A program made the translations under genes and the position numbers. Positions 1 through 8,369 of a stretch of DNA of 64,000 bases are shown piece by piece (position 1 is the stretch's first letter; each line of letters opens with the position of its first letter). The stretch comes from Lachnospiraceae bacterium (GTDB taxonomy: Bacteria > Bacillota > Clostridia > Lachnospirales > Lachnospiraceae): NCBI GenBank assembly GCA_017517305.1, contig JAFWZV010000009.1:62001-126000 (forward strand). Direction: 5' to 3'. The notes beneath the pieces were generated by a model. It was not told where the DNA came from, did no database searches, and was given only the letters and a program-made list of their open reading frames with translations.

Positions 1-780
1 TTTAACCTCTACTTTCTTAGCCTCTGTTGTAGCATCCTTGGCTGGTTCTTCACTTGTCTGTTGCTTTGCGTCAAGCTTATCAGAACTAATTTCTTTAACA
101 CTGTCCTTGGTGCTAGTTTCCACATCATTTGTGTCAGCACTATTAGCCTTAGACTTATCTTCAGCCTTATCAGCATCAGCCTTCTTCTCTTCTTGAATCT
201 GGGCATTGCGCTTCTCTATGCTAAGCAACTCCTGTCTAAGCTTTATCTCATTAGCTAATCTGTGCTGTGTTTTCTTATCATCTGAATACTCAAAATCCAC
301 AGTCACCTTCATGCCAAACTTTGATTCATATAAATATGTCAAAAAGCTTGCCATCCTCTTAGAATGCTCCCTAGCAATAGCGGTATCCTCTACCAGTATA
401 GTAAGCATATCATCACGAATAATCCACTCTCCACGCTTTAAAATTCTATAATCCACATGGCTTGTGTGTTTTATCTCCAATAACAGGCTATCCATATACA
501 TGTCCGTAAGACTGGCAAGGGTATACTGGCTGGATAAAACGAAGGTTTCTCTTATAGTACAGGTAACCTCAGAATTAGGAAAAAGAGTCTCAACCATAAT
601 CTCCTCTGCCTTATCTAAGTCCTCTCTTGGGATAAGATTAGAGCTTTGAATAAACACCTCCAGCTCATCATCTTCCCCTTCAGTCATAACAACACCTGTT
701 ACAACAGCTTGTCCGATTAAATCATTAAGTCTTCCTAGATTTACATCTGGGAAGACCTCTCTAAATAGTTTGTTAGCCAA
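1..780 (-). CDS. polC: DNA polymerase III PolC-type alpha subunit, N-terminal part (cut by window edge)
   Basis: PolC is the Gram-positive replicative polymerase with a built-in 3'-5' exonuclease. Only about 260 N-terminal residues are in the window, covering the PolC-specific N-terminal domain and a charged Lys/Glu/Asp-rich linker. The OB fold, exonuclease and polymerase parts lie off the left edge. The start is a TTG (protein begins MANKLFREVF) placed six bases after GGAGGG, one base after the ispG stop, so the two genes are probably translationally linked. It is the last visible gene of the pyrH-frr-uppS-cdsA-dxr-rseP-ispG operon, an order known from Lachnospiraceae. Identification rests on this context plus weak resemblance to PolC N-termini, not on a catalytic motif. 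Confidence 0.8.
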   Translation of the reverse strand, partial: MANKLFREVFPDVNLGRLNDLIGQAVVTGVVMTEGEDDELEVFIQSSNLIPREDLDKAEEIMVETLFPNSEVTCTIRETFVLSSQYTLASLTDMYMDSLLLEIKHTSHVDYRILKRGEWIIRDDMLTILVEDTAIAREHSKRMASFLTYLYESKFGMKVTVDFEYSDDKKTQHRLANEIKLRQELLSIEKRNAQIQEEKKADADKAEDKSKANSADTNDVETSTKDSVKEISSDKLDAKQQTSEEPAKDATTEAKKVEVK

Positions 781-781
781 A

Positions 782-1849
782 TTAATCCCTCCAATTGTCT
801 AGCTCATTCTTAAGGGCATTAAGCAATTCCTCCTGTGGTAATTTCTTAATAATCTCTCCTCTCTTAAAGAGCAGTCCTTCGCCAATTCCGCCAGCAACAC
901 CTAAGTCTGCCTCCTTGGCCTCTCCAGGTCCATTCACCGCGCATCCCATAACTGCAACCTTAATGTTAAGGTGATCATAGCTCTGGATCAGATTCTCAAC
1001 CTGCTGTGCTAAGCCGATTAAGTCTATCTTTGTCCTGCCACAGGTCGGACAGGAAACTAACTCAATGCCATCTTTTCTCAAATCTAAAGTTTTAAGTATT
1101 GTCTTTGCAGATATAATCTCATCTACAGGATCGCTAGTAAGAGATACTCTTATGGTATCACCTATACCTTGCCCAAGAATCATTCCAAGTCCAACAGCAG
1201 ACTTAATGTTGCCTCTGTACAAGGTTCCAGCCTCTGTAATACCTACATGCAAAGGATACTGAGTTTTATCTGCAATCAACTCATGAGCCTTTACACACAT
1301 CATAACATCAGAGGATTTAATGCTTATAACCATATTGTCATAACCACAACGTTCTATCATAGATACCTTGTCTAAGGCACTTTCAACTATACCCTCTGCT
1401 GTTACTCCTCCATACTTTGCTACAAGCTCCTTCTCCAAAGAACCAGAATTAACACCAACTCTTATAGGGATATTGTCCTGCTTAGCTCTCATAACAACTT
1501 CTCTAAGCTTATCCTCTCCACCTATATTACCTGGATTAATTCTTATCTTATCAGCTCCATGATCCATAGCTACTATAGCTAGCTTATAATCAAAATGTAT
1601 ATCAGCAACCAAGGGAATATGAATCCTCTTCTTAATGTCAGCAAAAGCCTGTGCTGCTTCCAAGGTATTAGCAGTAGCCCTCACTATCTGACAGCCCGCC
1701 TCCTCAAGCCTTAGAATCTGCGCCACAGTAGCATCCACATCAGCTGTATCCGTATTAGTCATTGACTGAATAGCTATAGGATTTCCACCACCTATAAGCA
1801 CATCTCCTATCTTTATTACCTTGGTTTTATCTCTGTGTAGAGTATTCAT
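782..1849 (-). CDS. ispG: 4-hydroxy-3-methylbut-2-enyl diphosphate synthase (flavodoxin)
   Basis: IspG carries out the penultimate step of the methylerythritol phosphate pathway, converting MEcPP to HMBPP with a 4Fe-4S cluster in the cytoplasm. Visible hallmarks are the N-terminal GGGNPIAIQSMTNTDT motif of the TIM barrel and C-terminal cluster cysteines in SCPTCGR and VMGCAVNGPGEA. At 355 aa it is normal for the short bacterial form. An in-frame ATG three codons upstream abuts the Shine-Dalgarno GGAAGG with no spacer, so the second ATG, nine bases further on, was chosen. It sits between rseP and polC in an isoprenoid/lipid-carrier operon that also holds dxr, uppS and cdsA. Confidence 0.95.
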   Translation of the reverse strand: MNTLHRDKTKVIKIGDVLIGGGNPIAIQSMTNTDTADVDATVAQILRLEEAGCQIVRATANTLEAAQAFADIKKRIHIPLVADIHFDYKLAIVAMDHGADKIRINPGNIGGEDKLREVVMRAKQDNIPIRVGVNSGSLEKELVAKYGGVTAEGIVESALDKVSMIERCGYDNMVISIKSSDVMMCVKAHELIADKTQYPLHVGITEAGTLYRGNIKSAVGLGMILGQGIGDTIRVSLTSDPVDEIISAKTILKTLDLRKDGIELVSCPTCGRTKIDLIGLAQQVENLIQSYDHLNIKVAVMGCAVNGPGEAKEADLGVAGGIGEGLLFKRGEIIKKLPQEELLNALKNELDNWRD

Positions 1850-1905
1850 ATTATACATCCTTCCGTCAAAATAAATAATAAACTATTAGTTTAAAAATGT
1901 GTTTT

Positions 1906-2964
1906 TTATGAGAAAAATACATTCTTAATATCATTAAATAAAACTACAAACATTAATATAAGCACTAATACAAAGCCTATAATATTTATAATGGCTTCTT
2001 TGTCTGCCGGAATCTTCTTCCTTGTAACTCCCTCTATAGCAAGGAACAACAATCTTCCTCCGTCTAAGGCTGGTATAGGAAGCAAATTCATAATACCCAA
2101 GTTTACACTCAAAAGAATACACCAATTAAGCATATTGAGGACAATGTACTTAGCAGCTTCAGCCTTTGTCTCACTTTCCTCCTTAACCTCTTCGATAACA
2201 TCATTCATTACTCCGCCCATACCAATAGGGCCCATAACATCATCGCTTTCAACCCCACCGGACACAATCATTTTAAGACTCATAACAGTGGCCTTAACCC
2301 AATATCTTAGCTCATAGCCGGCGAATTTGATATTATTACCTATACCTTTACACTCTACATACCCTGTTCCCTGGATGCCTATTCGATATACCCCATCCGA
2401 ATCTAATGCAGGAGTTACATACACCTCATATATTTCTCCATCAGGCCTTTCTAATTTTAGAGTTATGGGATTTTTATGACCATTAACCTCTCTGTAAAGT
2501 GTTAGTTCTCTGTAAGTATAGATTTTCGAACCATCAACCTCTAAAATCTTGTCTCCTGCTTCTATGCCTGCCTCATATGCAGGACTATTTGGAACCACCT
2601 CATCCAAATAAGCTGGGTCACATCCAATATAATTCTTAAGAATCATAGAAAACAAAAAAGCAAGTATAAAGTTAAACACAGGGCCAGCTGCAATAACTAA
2701 GAACCTAACAAATACTGATTTGTTGGAAAATGCATTCTCATCATCACTGTCCTCATCCTCCCCTAGCATCAAACAATATCCACCTAGAGGCAGAAGTCTC
2801 AGAAAATATTTTGTCTCCCCCTTACCAAAGGAAAATATAGCTGGTCCCATACCGATAGAAAATTCCGATACAGTTATCTTATTAAGCTTGGCAACTATAA
2901 AATGCCCAAACTCATGAAAGAATACTATAATTCCAAAAACCAAGATAATAAGTATTATGTTCAT
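1906..2964 (-). CDS. rseP: RseP/RasP-type site-2 intramembrane zinc metalloprotease
   Basis: This membrane-embedded metalloprotease cleaves transmembrane substrates such as anti-sigma factors and leftover signal peptides. The first transmembrane helix carries the zinc motif HEFGH at residues 17-21. A PDZ domain follows at about 115-200, then the third zinc ligand in NLLPIPALDGG near residue 300, and a final hydrophobic helix. Length (352 aa) is typical. The ATG follows AAGGAG at good spacing. It lies between dxr and ispG, the usual Firmicute position next to cdsA and uppS. The substrate cannot be told from sequence; no sigma/anti-sigma pair is visible nearby. Confidence 0.94.
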   Translation of the reverse strand: MNIILIILVFGIIVFFHEFGHFIVAKLNKITVSEFSIGMGPAIFSFGKGETKYFLRLLPLGGYCLMLGEDEDSDDENAFSNKSVFVRFLVIAAGPVFNFILAFLFSMILKNYIGCDPAYLDEVVPNSPAYEAGIEAGDKILEVDGSKIYTYRELTLYREVNGHKNPITLKLERPDGEIYEVYVTPALDSDGVYRIGIQGTGYVECKGIGNNIKFAGYELRYWVKATVMSLKMIVSGGVESDDVMGPIGMGGVMNDVIEEVKEESETKAEAAKYIVLNMLNWCILLSVNLGIMNLLPIPALDGGRLLFLAIEGVTRKKIPADKEAIINIIGFVLVLILMFVVLFNDIKNVFFS

Positions 2965-3014
2965 ATCATATCTCCTTTTTTATTATAGGGTTTATACCAA
3001 ACACCCATCTTCTA

Positions 3015-4172
3015 TTATATGTTCATCCCATCAATAAAATTATAAACCCACTGCTCTGTGTCTAATATTTCCTGAAGATTAGGATTTTCTATAACATCAT
3101 GAGCATTCATACAGCTATCTATAATGTCATATATCTGCAAGAACTTTATTCTCTTATCTAAGAATAAAGCAACAGCCTTTTCATTTGCCGCATTAAACAC
3201 AGTAGGCATACTTCCACCTATAGCTATAGCTTTGTAGGCAAAATCTAATCCTAGAAATGTTTCTCTGTCTGGGGTATCTATAATTATCCCACTCATCTTT
3301 GTAAAATCAAGTCTATCTCCCGGCAGAAATCTCCTCTCAGGATAATATAGCGCATATTGGATAGGTAACTTCATATCAGGAGTTCCCAGCTGCGCTTTCA
3401 CACTTCCATCCTCAAATTCCACCATAGAATGAATTATACTTTGTGGCTGCACCACAACCTCTATATTCTCAGGCTGAATGTCAAAAAGCCATCTGGCCTC
3501 AATAACCTCTAAGCCCTTATTCACTAATGTAGCTGAATCTATGGTAATTTTTCTTCCCATAGCCCAATTTGGATGCTTTAATGCATCCTCCACAGTTACA
3601 TCAAGGAGTTCTTCTCTTTTTCTCCCTCTAAAAGGCCCACCAGATGCAGTTATAAGCAATCTGCTTATCTTATTATCTACACCCATATTAGTCTCCCCAT
3701 GAATGCACTGGAATATAGCTGAATGCTCACTGTCCACTGGAAGTATTTTTACGCCTTTTTCTTTAGCCAATGGCATAATAATATGCCCTGCAGTAACCAA
3801 GGTTTCTTTATTAGCAAGGGCAATATCCTTACCAGCTTTGATAGCCTCTATGGTAGGTCTTATACCTATCATTCCCACTATAGCTGTTACCAAAACTTCA
3901 GATTGGTGGTAGGTGGCTATTTCAAGTAGACCCTCCATTCCAGACACAACCCTAATATTAACATCAGACAAGGCTACGCGTAGTTGCTTAGCCTTGTCCT
4001 CATCCCATATTCCTACTATATCAGGCTGAAACTCTCTAGCCTGCTTTTCTAAAAGTTCAACATTGCTACCTGCTGATATGGCAACAACATTTAAGTCTTT
4101 ATTTTCTCTAACTATCTCTAATGTTTGGGTTCCAATCGAACCTGTGGAACCTATTATTGCAATATTTTTCAC
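3015..4172 (-). CDS. dxr: 1-deoxy-D-xylulose 5-phosphate reductoisomerase
   Basis: Dxr makes MEP from DXP with NADPH and a divalent metal, the committed step of non-mevalonate isoprenoid synthesis. The N-terminal Rossmann motif GSTGSIG is at residues 8-14. NKETLV, the metal-binding DSEHSAIFQ and the SGGPFR loop are all present. The longest reading frame begins at a TTG that overlaps the Shine-Dalgarno itself; the GTG seven bases after GGAGG gives a normal 385-aa protein beginning MKNIAIIG and is preferred. With ispG in the same operon this supplies isoprenoid precursors for the undecaprenyl carrier made by the adjacent uppS. Confidence 0.96.
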   Translation of the reverse strand: MKNIAIIGSTGSIGTQTLEIVRENKDLNVVAISAGSNVELLEKQAREFQPDIVGIWDEDKAKQLRVALSDVNIRVVSGMEGLLEIATYHQSEVLVTAIVGMIGIRPTIEAIKAGKDIALANKETLVTAGHIIMPLAKEKGVKILPVDSEHSAIFQCIHGETNMGVDNKISRLLITASGGPFRGRKREELLDVTVEDALKHPNWAMGRKITIDSATLVNKGLEVIEARWLFDIQPENIEVVVQPQSIIHSMVEFEDGSVKAQLGTPDMKLPIQYALYYPERRFLPGDRLDFTKMSGIIIDTPDRETFLGLDFAYKAIAIGGSMPTVFNAANEKAVALFLDKRIKFLQIYDIIDSCMNAHDVIENPNLQEILDTEQWVYNFIDGMNI

Positions 4173-4203
4173 CTGTTTAACCTCCAAGATTTATGCCTTA
4201 GCA

Positions 4204-5004
4204 CTAAATCATATAAATAAATCCATAATAGATTATTGGAGCAGTAAATATAATACTGTCAAATCTATCCATTATTCCACCATGACCTGGTATAAGCTTA
4301 CCATAGTCCTTAATATCATTATTTCTCTTAATAGCAGAAGCTGCCAAATCTCCAATTACAGCTACTACAGCTCCCATAGCTCCTATAATGGCGAATATAA
4401 TAGGAGCATTCTCCAAAGCCATTACCTGCTTATTAAAAAACATTCCGTATAATGCTCCAAAGGCAGCACTTCCTGCAATACCTCCCACAAGGCCTTCCAC
4501 ACTTTTCTTAGGACTAAGCTTTGGTGTCATCTTATGCTTACCTAATGTCACTCCTACACAGTAGGCACAGGTATCATTAACCCATGAGCACACAAATACC
4601 ATAACAACCAAAGCGCCACCATGGTTCAAATCTCTAATAAGATACATATAAGAAAGCATCACTGTAACATACATAAAGGAAAGTACTGCTGCCATAGCAT
4701 CCTTATCAGTAAACTTAGGATATGTAGCAACATATATTCCAAGTATAGCAAGAACTAACACTATTATAAGTGGCATTACAAATTGGCTCTTGTCAAATAT
4801 AAGCAAACCATAATAGATAATGGTTGCTATATAGGTAACTATGCCTATAGGCGTCTTATGGAGCTTATAAATTCTAAGCAGCTCAAACACTCCACCCAAG
4901 GAAAGCAACAACATAGCTCCCGCTGTAACGTATCCTCCCAGATATAGAACCCCTATAACCAGTATAACCAATACTATTCCACTTAATAATCTTGTCTTAA
5001 ACAT
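4204..5004 (-). CDS. cdsA: Phosphatidate cytidylyltransferase (CDP-diglyceride synthase)
   Basis: CdsA converts phosphatidic acid and CTP to CDP-diacylglycerol, the entry point for anionic phospholipids. The 266-aa protein is almost wholly hydrophobic with seven or eight membrane segments. It ends with the family signature around KRNNDIKDYGKLIPGHGGIMDR, split here as KDYGKLIPGHGG then IMDR. Lys/Pro-rich SPKKSVEG precedes it, as in other CdsA proteins. It follows uppS with a 42-base gap that holds an imperfect second copy of the uppS 3' end; the cdsA ribosome site (GGCGGGG) lies inside this duplicated segment. Regulation appears to be as part of the long operon. Confidence 0.94.
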   Translation of the reverse strand: MFKTRLLSGIVLVILVIGVLYLGGYVTAGAMLLLSLGGVFELLRIYKLHKTPIGIVTYIATIIYYGLLIFDKSQFVMPLIIVLVLAILGIYVATYPKFTDKDAMAAVLSFMYVTVMLSYMYLIRDLNHGGALVVMVFVCSWVNDTCAYCVGVTLGKHKMTPKLSPKKSVEGLVGGIAGSAAFGALYGMFFNKQVMALENAPIIFAIIGAMGAVVAVIGDLAASAIKRNNDIKDYGKLIPGHGGIMDRFDSIIFTAPIIYYGFIYMI

Positions 5005-5010
5005 TTACTC

Positions 5011-5077
5011 TACCCCGCCGAAGCGTCTTTCTTTTTATATTTGAGTCTATTTTACTCCGCCAAAGCGTCTTTCTTTT
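5011..5077. repeat. Direct repeat copying the 3' end of uppS into the uppS-cdsA gap
   Basis: Bases 5053-5077, within the last codons of uppS, recur at 5011-5035 with two mismatches and a 42-base offset. The downstream copy lies between the uppS stop and the cdsA start, and on the minus strand ends in the G-rich stretch that acts as cdsA's ribosome site. It looks like a local tandem duplication that has begun to diverge. Confidence 0.8.
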
Positions 5078-5775
5078 CCATTATAGTATCTAATGGCTTC
5101 CTTCAAATCCTCTATGGTGAAATCCGGCCACAGAACATCCATAAAACAAAACTCTGCATACGCAAGCTGCCATATGAGATAATTGGATAGTCTTACCTCC
5201 CCACTAGTTCTAATCATAAGATCCGGATCAGGTAAATCACTAGTATCAAGGTATGAAGATATAAGCTTCTCATCAATGGCATCCTCTGATATTTTACCTG
5301 CCTTTACATCAGCGGTTATAGCCTTAATACCTCTTCTAAGCTCATCTCTTCCACCATAATTTAAAGCTATGGTAAAGGTTAAGCCATCATACTGAGCAGT
5401 CTTATCCTCAAGTTCTTCTATCTTTTCCACAATATCCTTATCAAGGGCTGTCCTATCACCTATAACACGAACTCGCATATTGTTCTTAGAAGCTCTTTCA
5501 ATACTATCAACTAGATAATTTCTAAGAAGGTTCATAATACCTGAAACCTCTTCAACAGACCTTTTCCAATTCTCAGTGGAAAATGCATACACAGTTAGAT
5601 ACTTAATGCCCAGACTATGTGCATCCTCACATATCTGTTCAACTACCTTTGCACCAGCTTTATGGCCAAAGTTCCTAGGCATAAGTCTCTTCTTTGCCCA
5701 TCTTCCATTACCATCCATTATAATGGCAACATGCTCAGGAATATTTAACTTTTCACCATCAATTATCTTCTCCAC
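5047..5775 (-). CDS. uppS: Undecaprenyl diphosphate synthase (cis-prenyltransferase)
   Basis: UppS condenses eight isopentenyl units onto farnesyl diphosphate to make the C55 carrier for peptidoglycan and other wall polymers. The active-site signature IMDGNGRWAKKR is near the N-terminus with catalytic Asp at residue 21. The C-terminal DLPDPDLMIRTSGEVRLSN and the LLWQ-like IWQLAYAE element are canonical. The longest frame overlaps frr by 59 bases, but a Shine-Dalgarno AGGAG lies just past the frr stop and points to one of two adjacent GTG codons. The second was chosen, giving 242 aa, the usual family size. Confidence 0.95.
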   Translation of the reverse strand: MEKIIDGEKLNIPEHVAIIMDGNGRWAKKRLMPRNFGHKAGAKVVEQICEDAHSLGIKYLTVYAFSTENWKRSVEEVSGIMNLLRNYLVDSIERASKNNMRVRVIGDRTALDKDIVEKIEELEDKTAQYDGLTFTIALNYGGRDELRRGIKAITADVKAGKISEDAIDEKLISSYLDTSDLPDPDLMIRTSGEVRLSNYLIWQLAYAEFCFMDVLWPDFTIEDLKEAIRYYNGKERRFGGVK

Positions 5776-5785
5776 CACAAGTCTC

Positions 5786-6331
5786 CTATACAGTAAGGAT
5801 TTCCTTTGACTTCTCGTCAATTGCCTTGTCAATCTTATCAACAAACTTATCAGTCATCTTCTGAACCTTATCCTCGTTATTCTTAAGCTCATCCTCTGAT
5901 ATTTCGTTAGCCTTACTCATCTTCTTAAGGGCATCATTAGCATCTCTTCTAATGTTTCTTACTGCAACCTTCGCAGCCTCACCCTTCTTCTTAATATCCT
6001 TAACAAGATCCTTACGTCTTTCCTCAGTAAGCTCTGGGAAGTTAAGAATTACGCACTTTCCATCATTGTTAGGAGTTACTCCTAAGTCTGAACACATAAT
6101 AGCCTTCTCAATCTCCTTAATTAAGCTTGACTCCCATGGCTGAATCATAAGGGTTCTAGCCTCTGGAACTGTAATATTTGCAGCCTGCTGAATAGGAGTT
6201 GGAACTCCATAGTAATCCACCTTAAGCTTATCTAAAATATGTGGGTTTGCTCTACCAGCTCTAATTCCTGCATACTCTGAATATAAATTGTCTAATGTCT
6301 TCTCCATCTTGCTTTCATACTGTGATAACAT
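5786..6331 (-). CDS. frr: Ribosome recycling factor
   Basis: RRF splits post-termination ribosomes together with EF-G. The 181-aa protein shows the full family pattern: the N-terminal helix, AGIRAGRANPHILDKLKVDYYG, the hinge and domain II with NIRRDAND, and the C-terminal helix. The ATG is preceded by AGGAGG at optimal spacing. It sits directly downstream of pyrH and ten bases upstream of uppS, the near-universal pyrH-frr-uppS order. Nothing unusual is visible. Confidence 0.97.
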   Translation of the reverse strand: MLSQYESKMEKTLDNLYSEYAGIRAGRANPHILDKLKVDYYGVPTPIQQAANITVPEARTLMIQPWESSLIKEIEKAIMCSDLGVTPNNDGKCVILNFPELTEERRKDLVKDIKKKGEAAKVAVRNIRRDANDALKKMSKANEISEDELKNNEDKVQKMTDKFVDKIDKAIDEKSKEILTV

Positions 6332-6371
6332 GTTTGTTCCTCCTAAATTCTTATTATATTATACGTACTAA

Positions 6372-7076
6372 TTAATCACACTTAATTCTTGTTCCTGTAA
6401 ACTGACCTGATACAGTCTTAACTATGCTGTTTTCCTCATTGAGACCAAAAAGCATCATAGGCATCTTATTCTCCATAGCTAGTACCGCTGATGCAAGGTC
6501 TATTACACCCAGCTTCTTATCAACAATTTCATTGATATCCATAACATCATACTTCTTAGCATCAGGATTCACCTTAGGATCACTATCATATACGCCATCT
6601 ATGGCCTTAGCCATAAGTATTACATCACACTCAACTTCAATAGCCATAAGCACTGTAGCTGTATCAGTTGAAAAATATGGATGTCCTGTACCACCTGCAA
6701 AGAATACCACCTCTCCCTTTTCCAGGTATTCTATAGCCTTATCCTTTGAGAAAAGCTCTGTAACATTACCACAGATAAATGGTGTCATAACATGAGTTTT
6801 AAGACCTGCTTGTCTAAACATATCAGCTGTATATACGCAGTTCATAACTGTGGCAAGCATACCAATCTGATCAGCCTTAACTCTATCCATATCTCCAGAG
6901 GTTCTCCCTCTCCAGAAGTTTCCTCCACCAATTACCACACTAACCTGTGTGCCTTTGTCAACTATTGTTTTAACCTGGGTTGCAACCTCTCTTACAGTTT
7001 CCTCATCAAAGCCACTCTTCTTATCCCCAGCCAGGGCCTCTCCACTAAGCTTTAAAAGTATTCTATTCATCTCCAT
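6372..7076 (-). CDS. pyrH: Uridylate kinase
   Basis: PyrH phosphorylates UMP to UDP in pyrimidine nucleotide synthesis and belongs to the amino-acid kinase fold. The N-terminal ILLKLSGEAL, the GGGNFWRG loop, the GGTGHPYFSTDTA nucleotide loop and the KAIDGVYDSDPK segment are all present in 234 aa, the usual length. The start ATG has AGGAG at suitable distance; a second ATG two codons in is also usable. It lies 11 bases after the bactofilin-like gene and starts the conserved pyrH-frr-uppS block, so transcription is probably from the promoter upstream of the bactofilin gene. Confidence 0.97.
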   Translation of the reverse strand: MEMNRILLKLSGEALAGDKKSGFDEETVREVATQVKTIVDKGTQVSVVIGGGNFWRGRTSGDMDRVKADQIGMLATVMNCVYTADMFRQAGLKTHVMTPFICGNVTELFSKDKAIEYLEKGEVVFFAGGTGHPYFSTDTATVLMAIEVECDVILMAKAIDGVYDSDPKVNPDAKKYDVMDINEIVDKKLGVIDLASAVLAMENKMPMMLFGLNEENSIVKTVSGQFTGTRIKCD

Positions 7077-7087
7077 ATCAGTTTCTC

Positions 7088-8287
7088 CTATTCAAAAAAG
7101 CTCTTTACATCAATCTCTGAATAGCACTGTGAACAGAAGCCTTCTATAACCGCTCCGTTATTAATCTGTACTGAACGAGACTTAATATTACCCATAATCA
7201 CGGCTGTTGAATCCACTATTACAGGTCCATGAACATCGATATCACCATTAACAGCTCCGGCAATAACTGCTGATGTAGCATTTACATTGCCTACAACAAC
7301 TGTTCCAACACCGATTTTCACACTACCATCACAGATAACATCACCCTCCAGCTTAGCCGCATTAGCATAAACCTCACCAGCAGTCACATTACCCTTTATC
7401 AGACCACCTACTATAAGCTTACCACCGCAACTAAGGTTACCTTCAATAGTACCAATCACGTCAACATTGCCATCAGTTTCAAGGTTACCCTTAATTGTTG
7501 TACCCTTGGTAATGTATGTGGTATCGTCAGTCAAAATACTGTTAATATCCTGTTCCTTATCCTTGAGCTGGTTATTACCCTCAGCCATACTATCATCCTC
7601 CAGATTCTCATCAACAGATGCCGGTGCCTCTGCCTCCTCCTCATTCTTGAGGATAGCAGCCTCCACTGCCTTACTTAAATCCACATTAAGATATTCCTGA
7701 TTCACTGAGCTTTCTACCTCGCTGGCCTGACTATAATCCACTGCCAATGCATCCTCAGTATTCTCAAGCATATCCTCCTCATCAAGACCCTCTAAGCTCT
7801 CAAGCTCATCCTCAAGCTGCTCCATCTTCTCAGTCTCAATTTTCTTCTCTGCTTCCAAATCAATAGCCACAGTTTCTGCCTCTAACATCTCAGGATTCAT
7901 TAAATCCGACACCATCTCCTGAGCCAAGTCTTCTCCCAGCTCATCATTAGCTACAGCCTCATTGTTATCAGAAATTATCTCAGCAGAAGGAACTGTATCA
8001 AATACACTTTCTTCCTTAACCTCTTCCTCTTCGCCATAGTCAGATTCAGGTCTTTCTACCTCGTAGGTTTTCTCCTGCACCTGAGGATTAACTATATGTC
8101 TATCATCAATAGTATAATCATCTAAATTCTCAAGCATATCCTCAGGAGCAATCTCCATATTATCATTATCATCAAAGGTATTGACCATATCTTCATCATC
8201 ATATTCTGCACTTAATTCGTCCTTATCAGGCATAAGCTCATTAACTGCCTGTGCAAAATCTCTCTTAAAATCCTTAAAAAAGCCCAT
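7088..8287 (-). CDS. Bactofilin-family protein with long acidic N-terminal region
   Basis: The C-terminal third (about residues 265-385) is a bactofilin (DUF583) right-handed beta-helix: TYITKGTTIKGNLETDG, then a run of short V/G/N-rich strands such as GTIEGNLSCGGKLIVGG. Bactofilins form filaments that scaffold cell-shape and wall enzymes. The N-terminal 25 residues (MGFFKDFKRDFAQAVNEL) could form an amphipathic membrane-binding helix. Residues about 30-255 are very rich in Glu/Asp and probably disordered, making the 399-aa protein far longer than a typical 100-200-aa bactofilin. The ATG after AAGGAGG was chosen over one five codons upstream. It is the first gene of the operon that continues into pyrH and lipid-carrier synthesis. 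Domain call firm, function inferred. Confidence 0.82.
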   Translation of the reverse strand: MGFFKDFKRDFAQAVNELMPDKDELSAEYDDEDMVNTFDDNDNMEIAPEDMLENLDDYTIDDRHIVNPQVQEKTYEVERPESDYGEEEEVKEESVFDTVPSAEIISDNNEAVANDELGEDLAQEMVSDLMNPEMLEAETVAIDLEAEKKIETEKMEQLEDELESLEGLDEEDMLENTEDALAVDYSQASEVESSVNQEYLNVDLSKAVEAAILKNEEEAEAPASVDENLEDDSMAEGNNQLKDKEQDINSILTDDTTYITKGTTIKGNLETDGNVDVIGTIEGNLSCGGKLIVGGLIKGNVTAGEVYANAAKLEGDVICDGSVKIGVGTVVVGNVNATSAVIAGAVNGDIDVHGPVIVDSTAVIMGNIKSRSVQINNGAVIEGFCSQCYSEIDVKSFFE

Positions 8288-8317
8288 AATGTCCTCCTTC
8301 ATTTACATAGTCATATT

Positions 8318-8346
8318 ATTATACATCAAATAACAGATTAATTCAA
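8318..8346 (-). promoter_or_regulatory. Sigma-A-type promoter of the bactofilin-pyrH-frr operon
   Basis: On the minus strand TTGAAT and TATAAT are separated by 17 bases, and transcription would start about 30 bases before the bactofilin ATG. A six-base inverted repeat (CAGATT/AATCTG, five-base loop, 8334-8350) overlaps the -35 box and could be an operator or the 3' hairpin of the upstream gene. Confidence 0.7.
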
Positions 8347-8369
8347 TCTGATTCACCTACACCAAGCAT

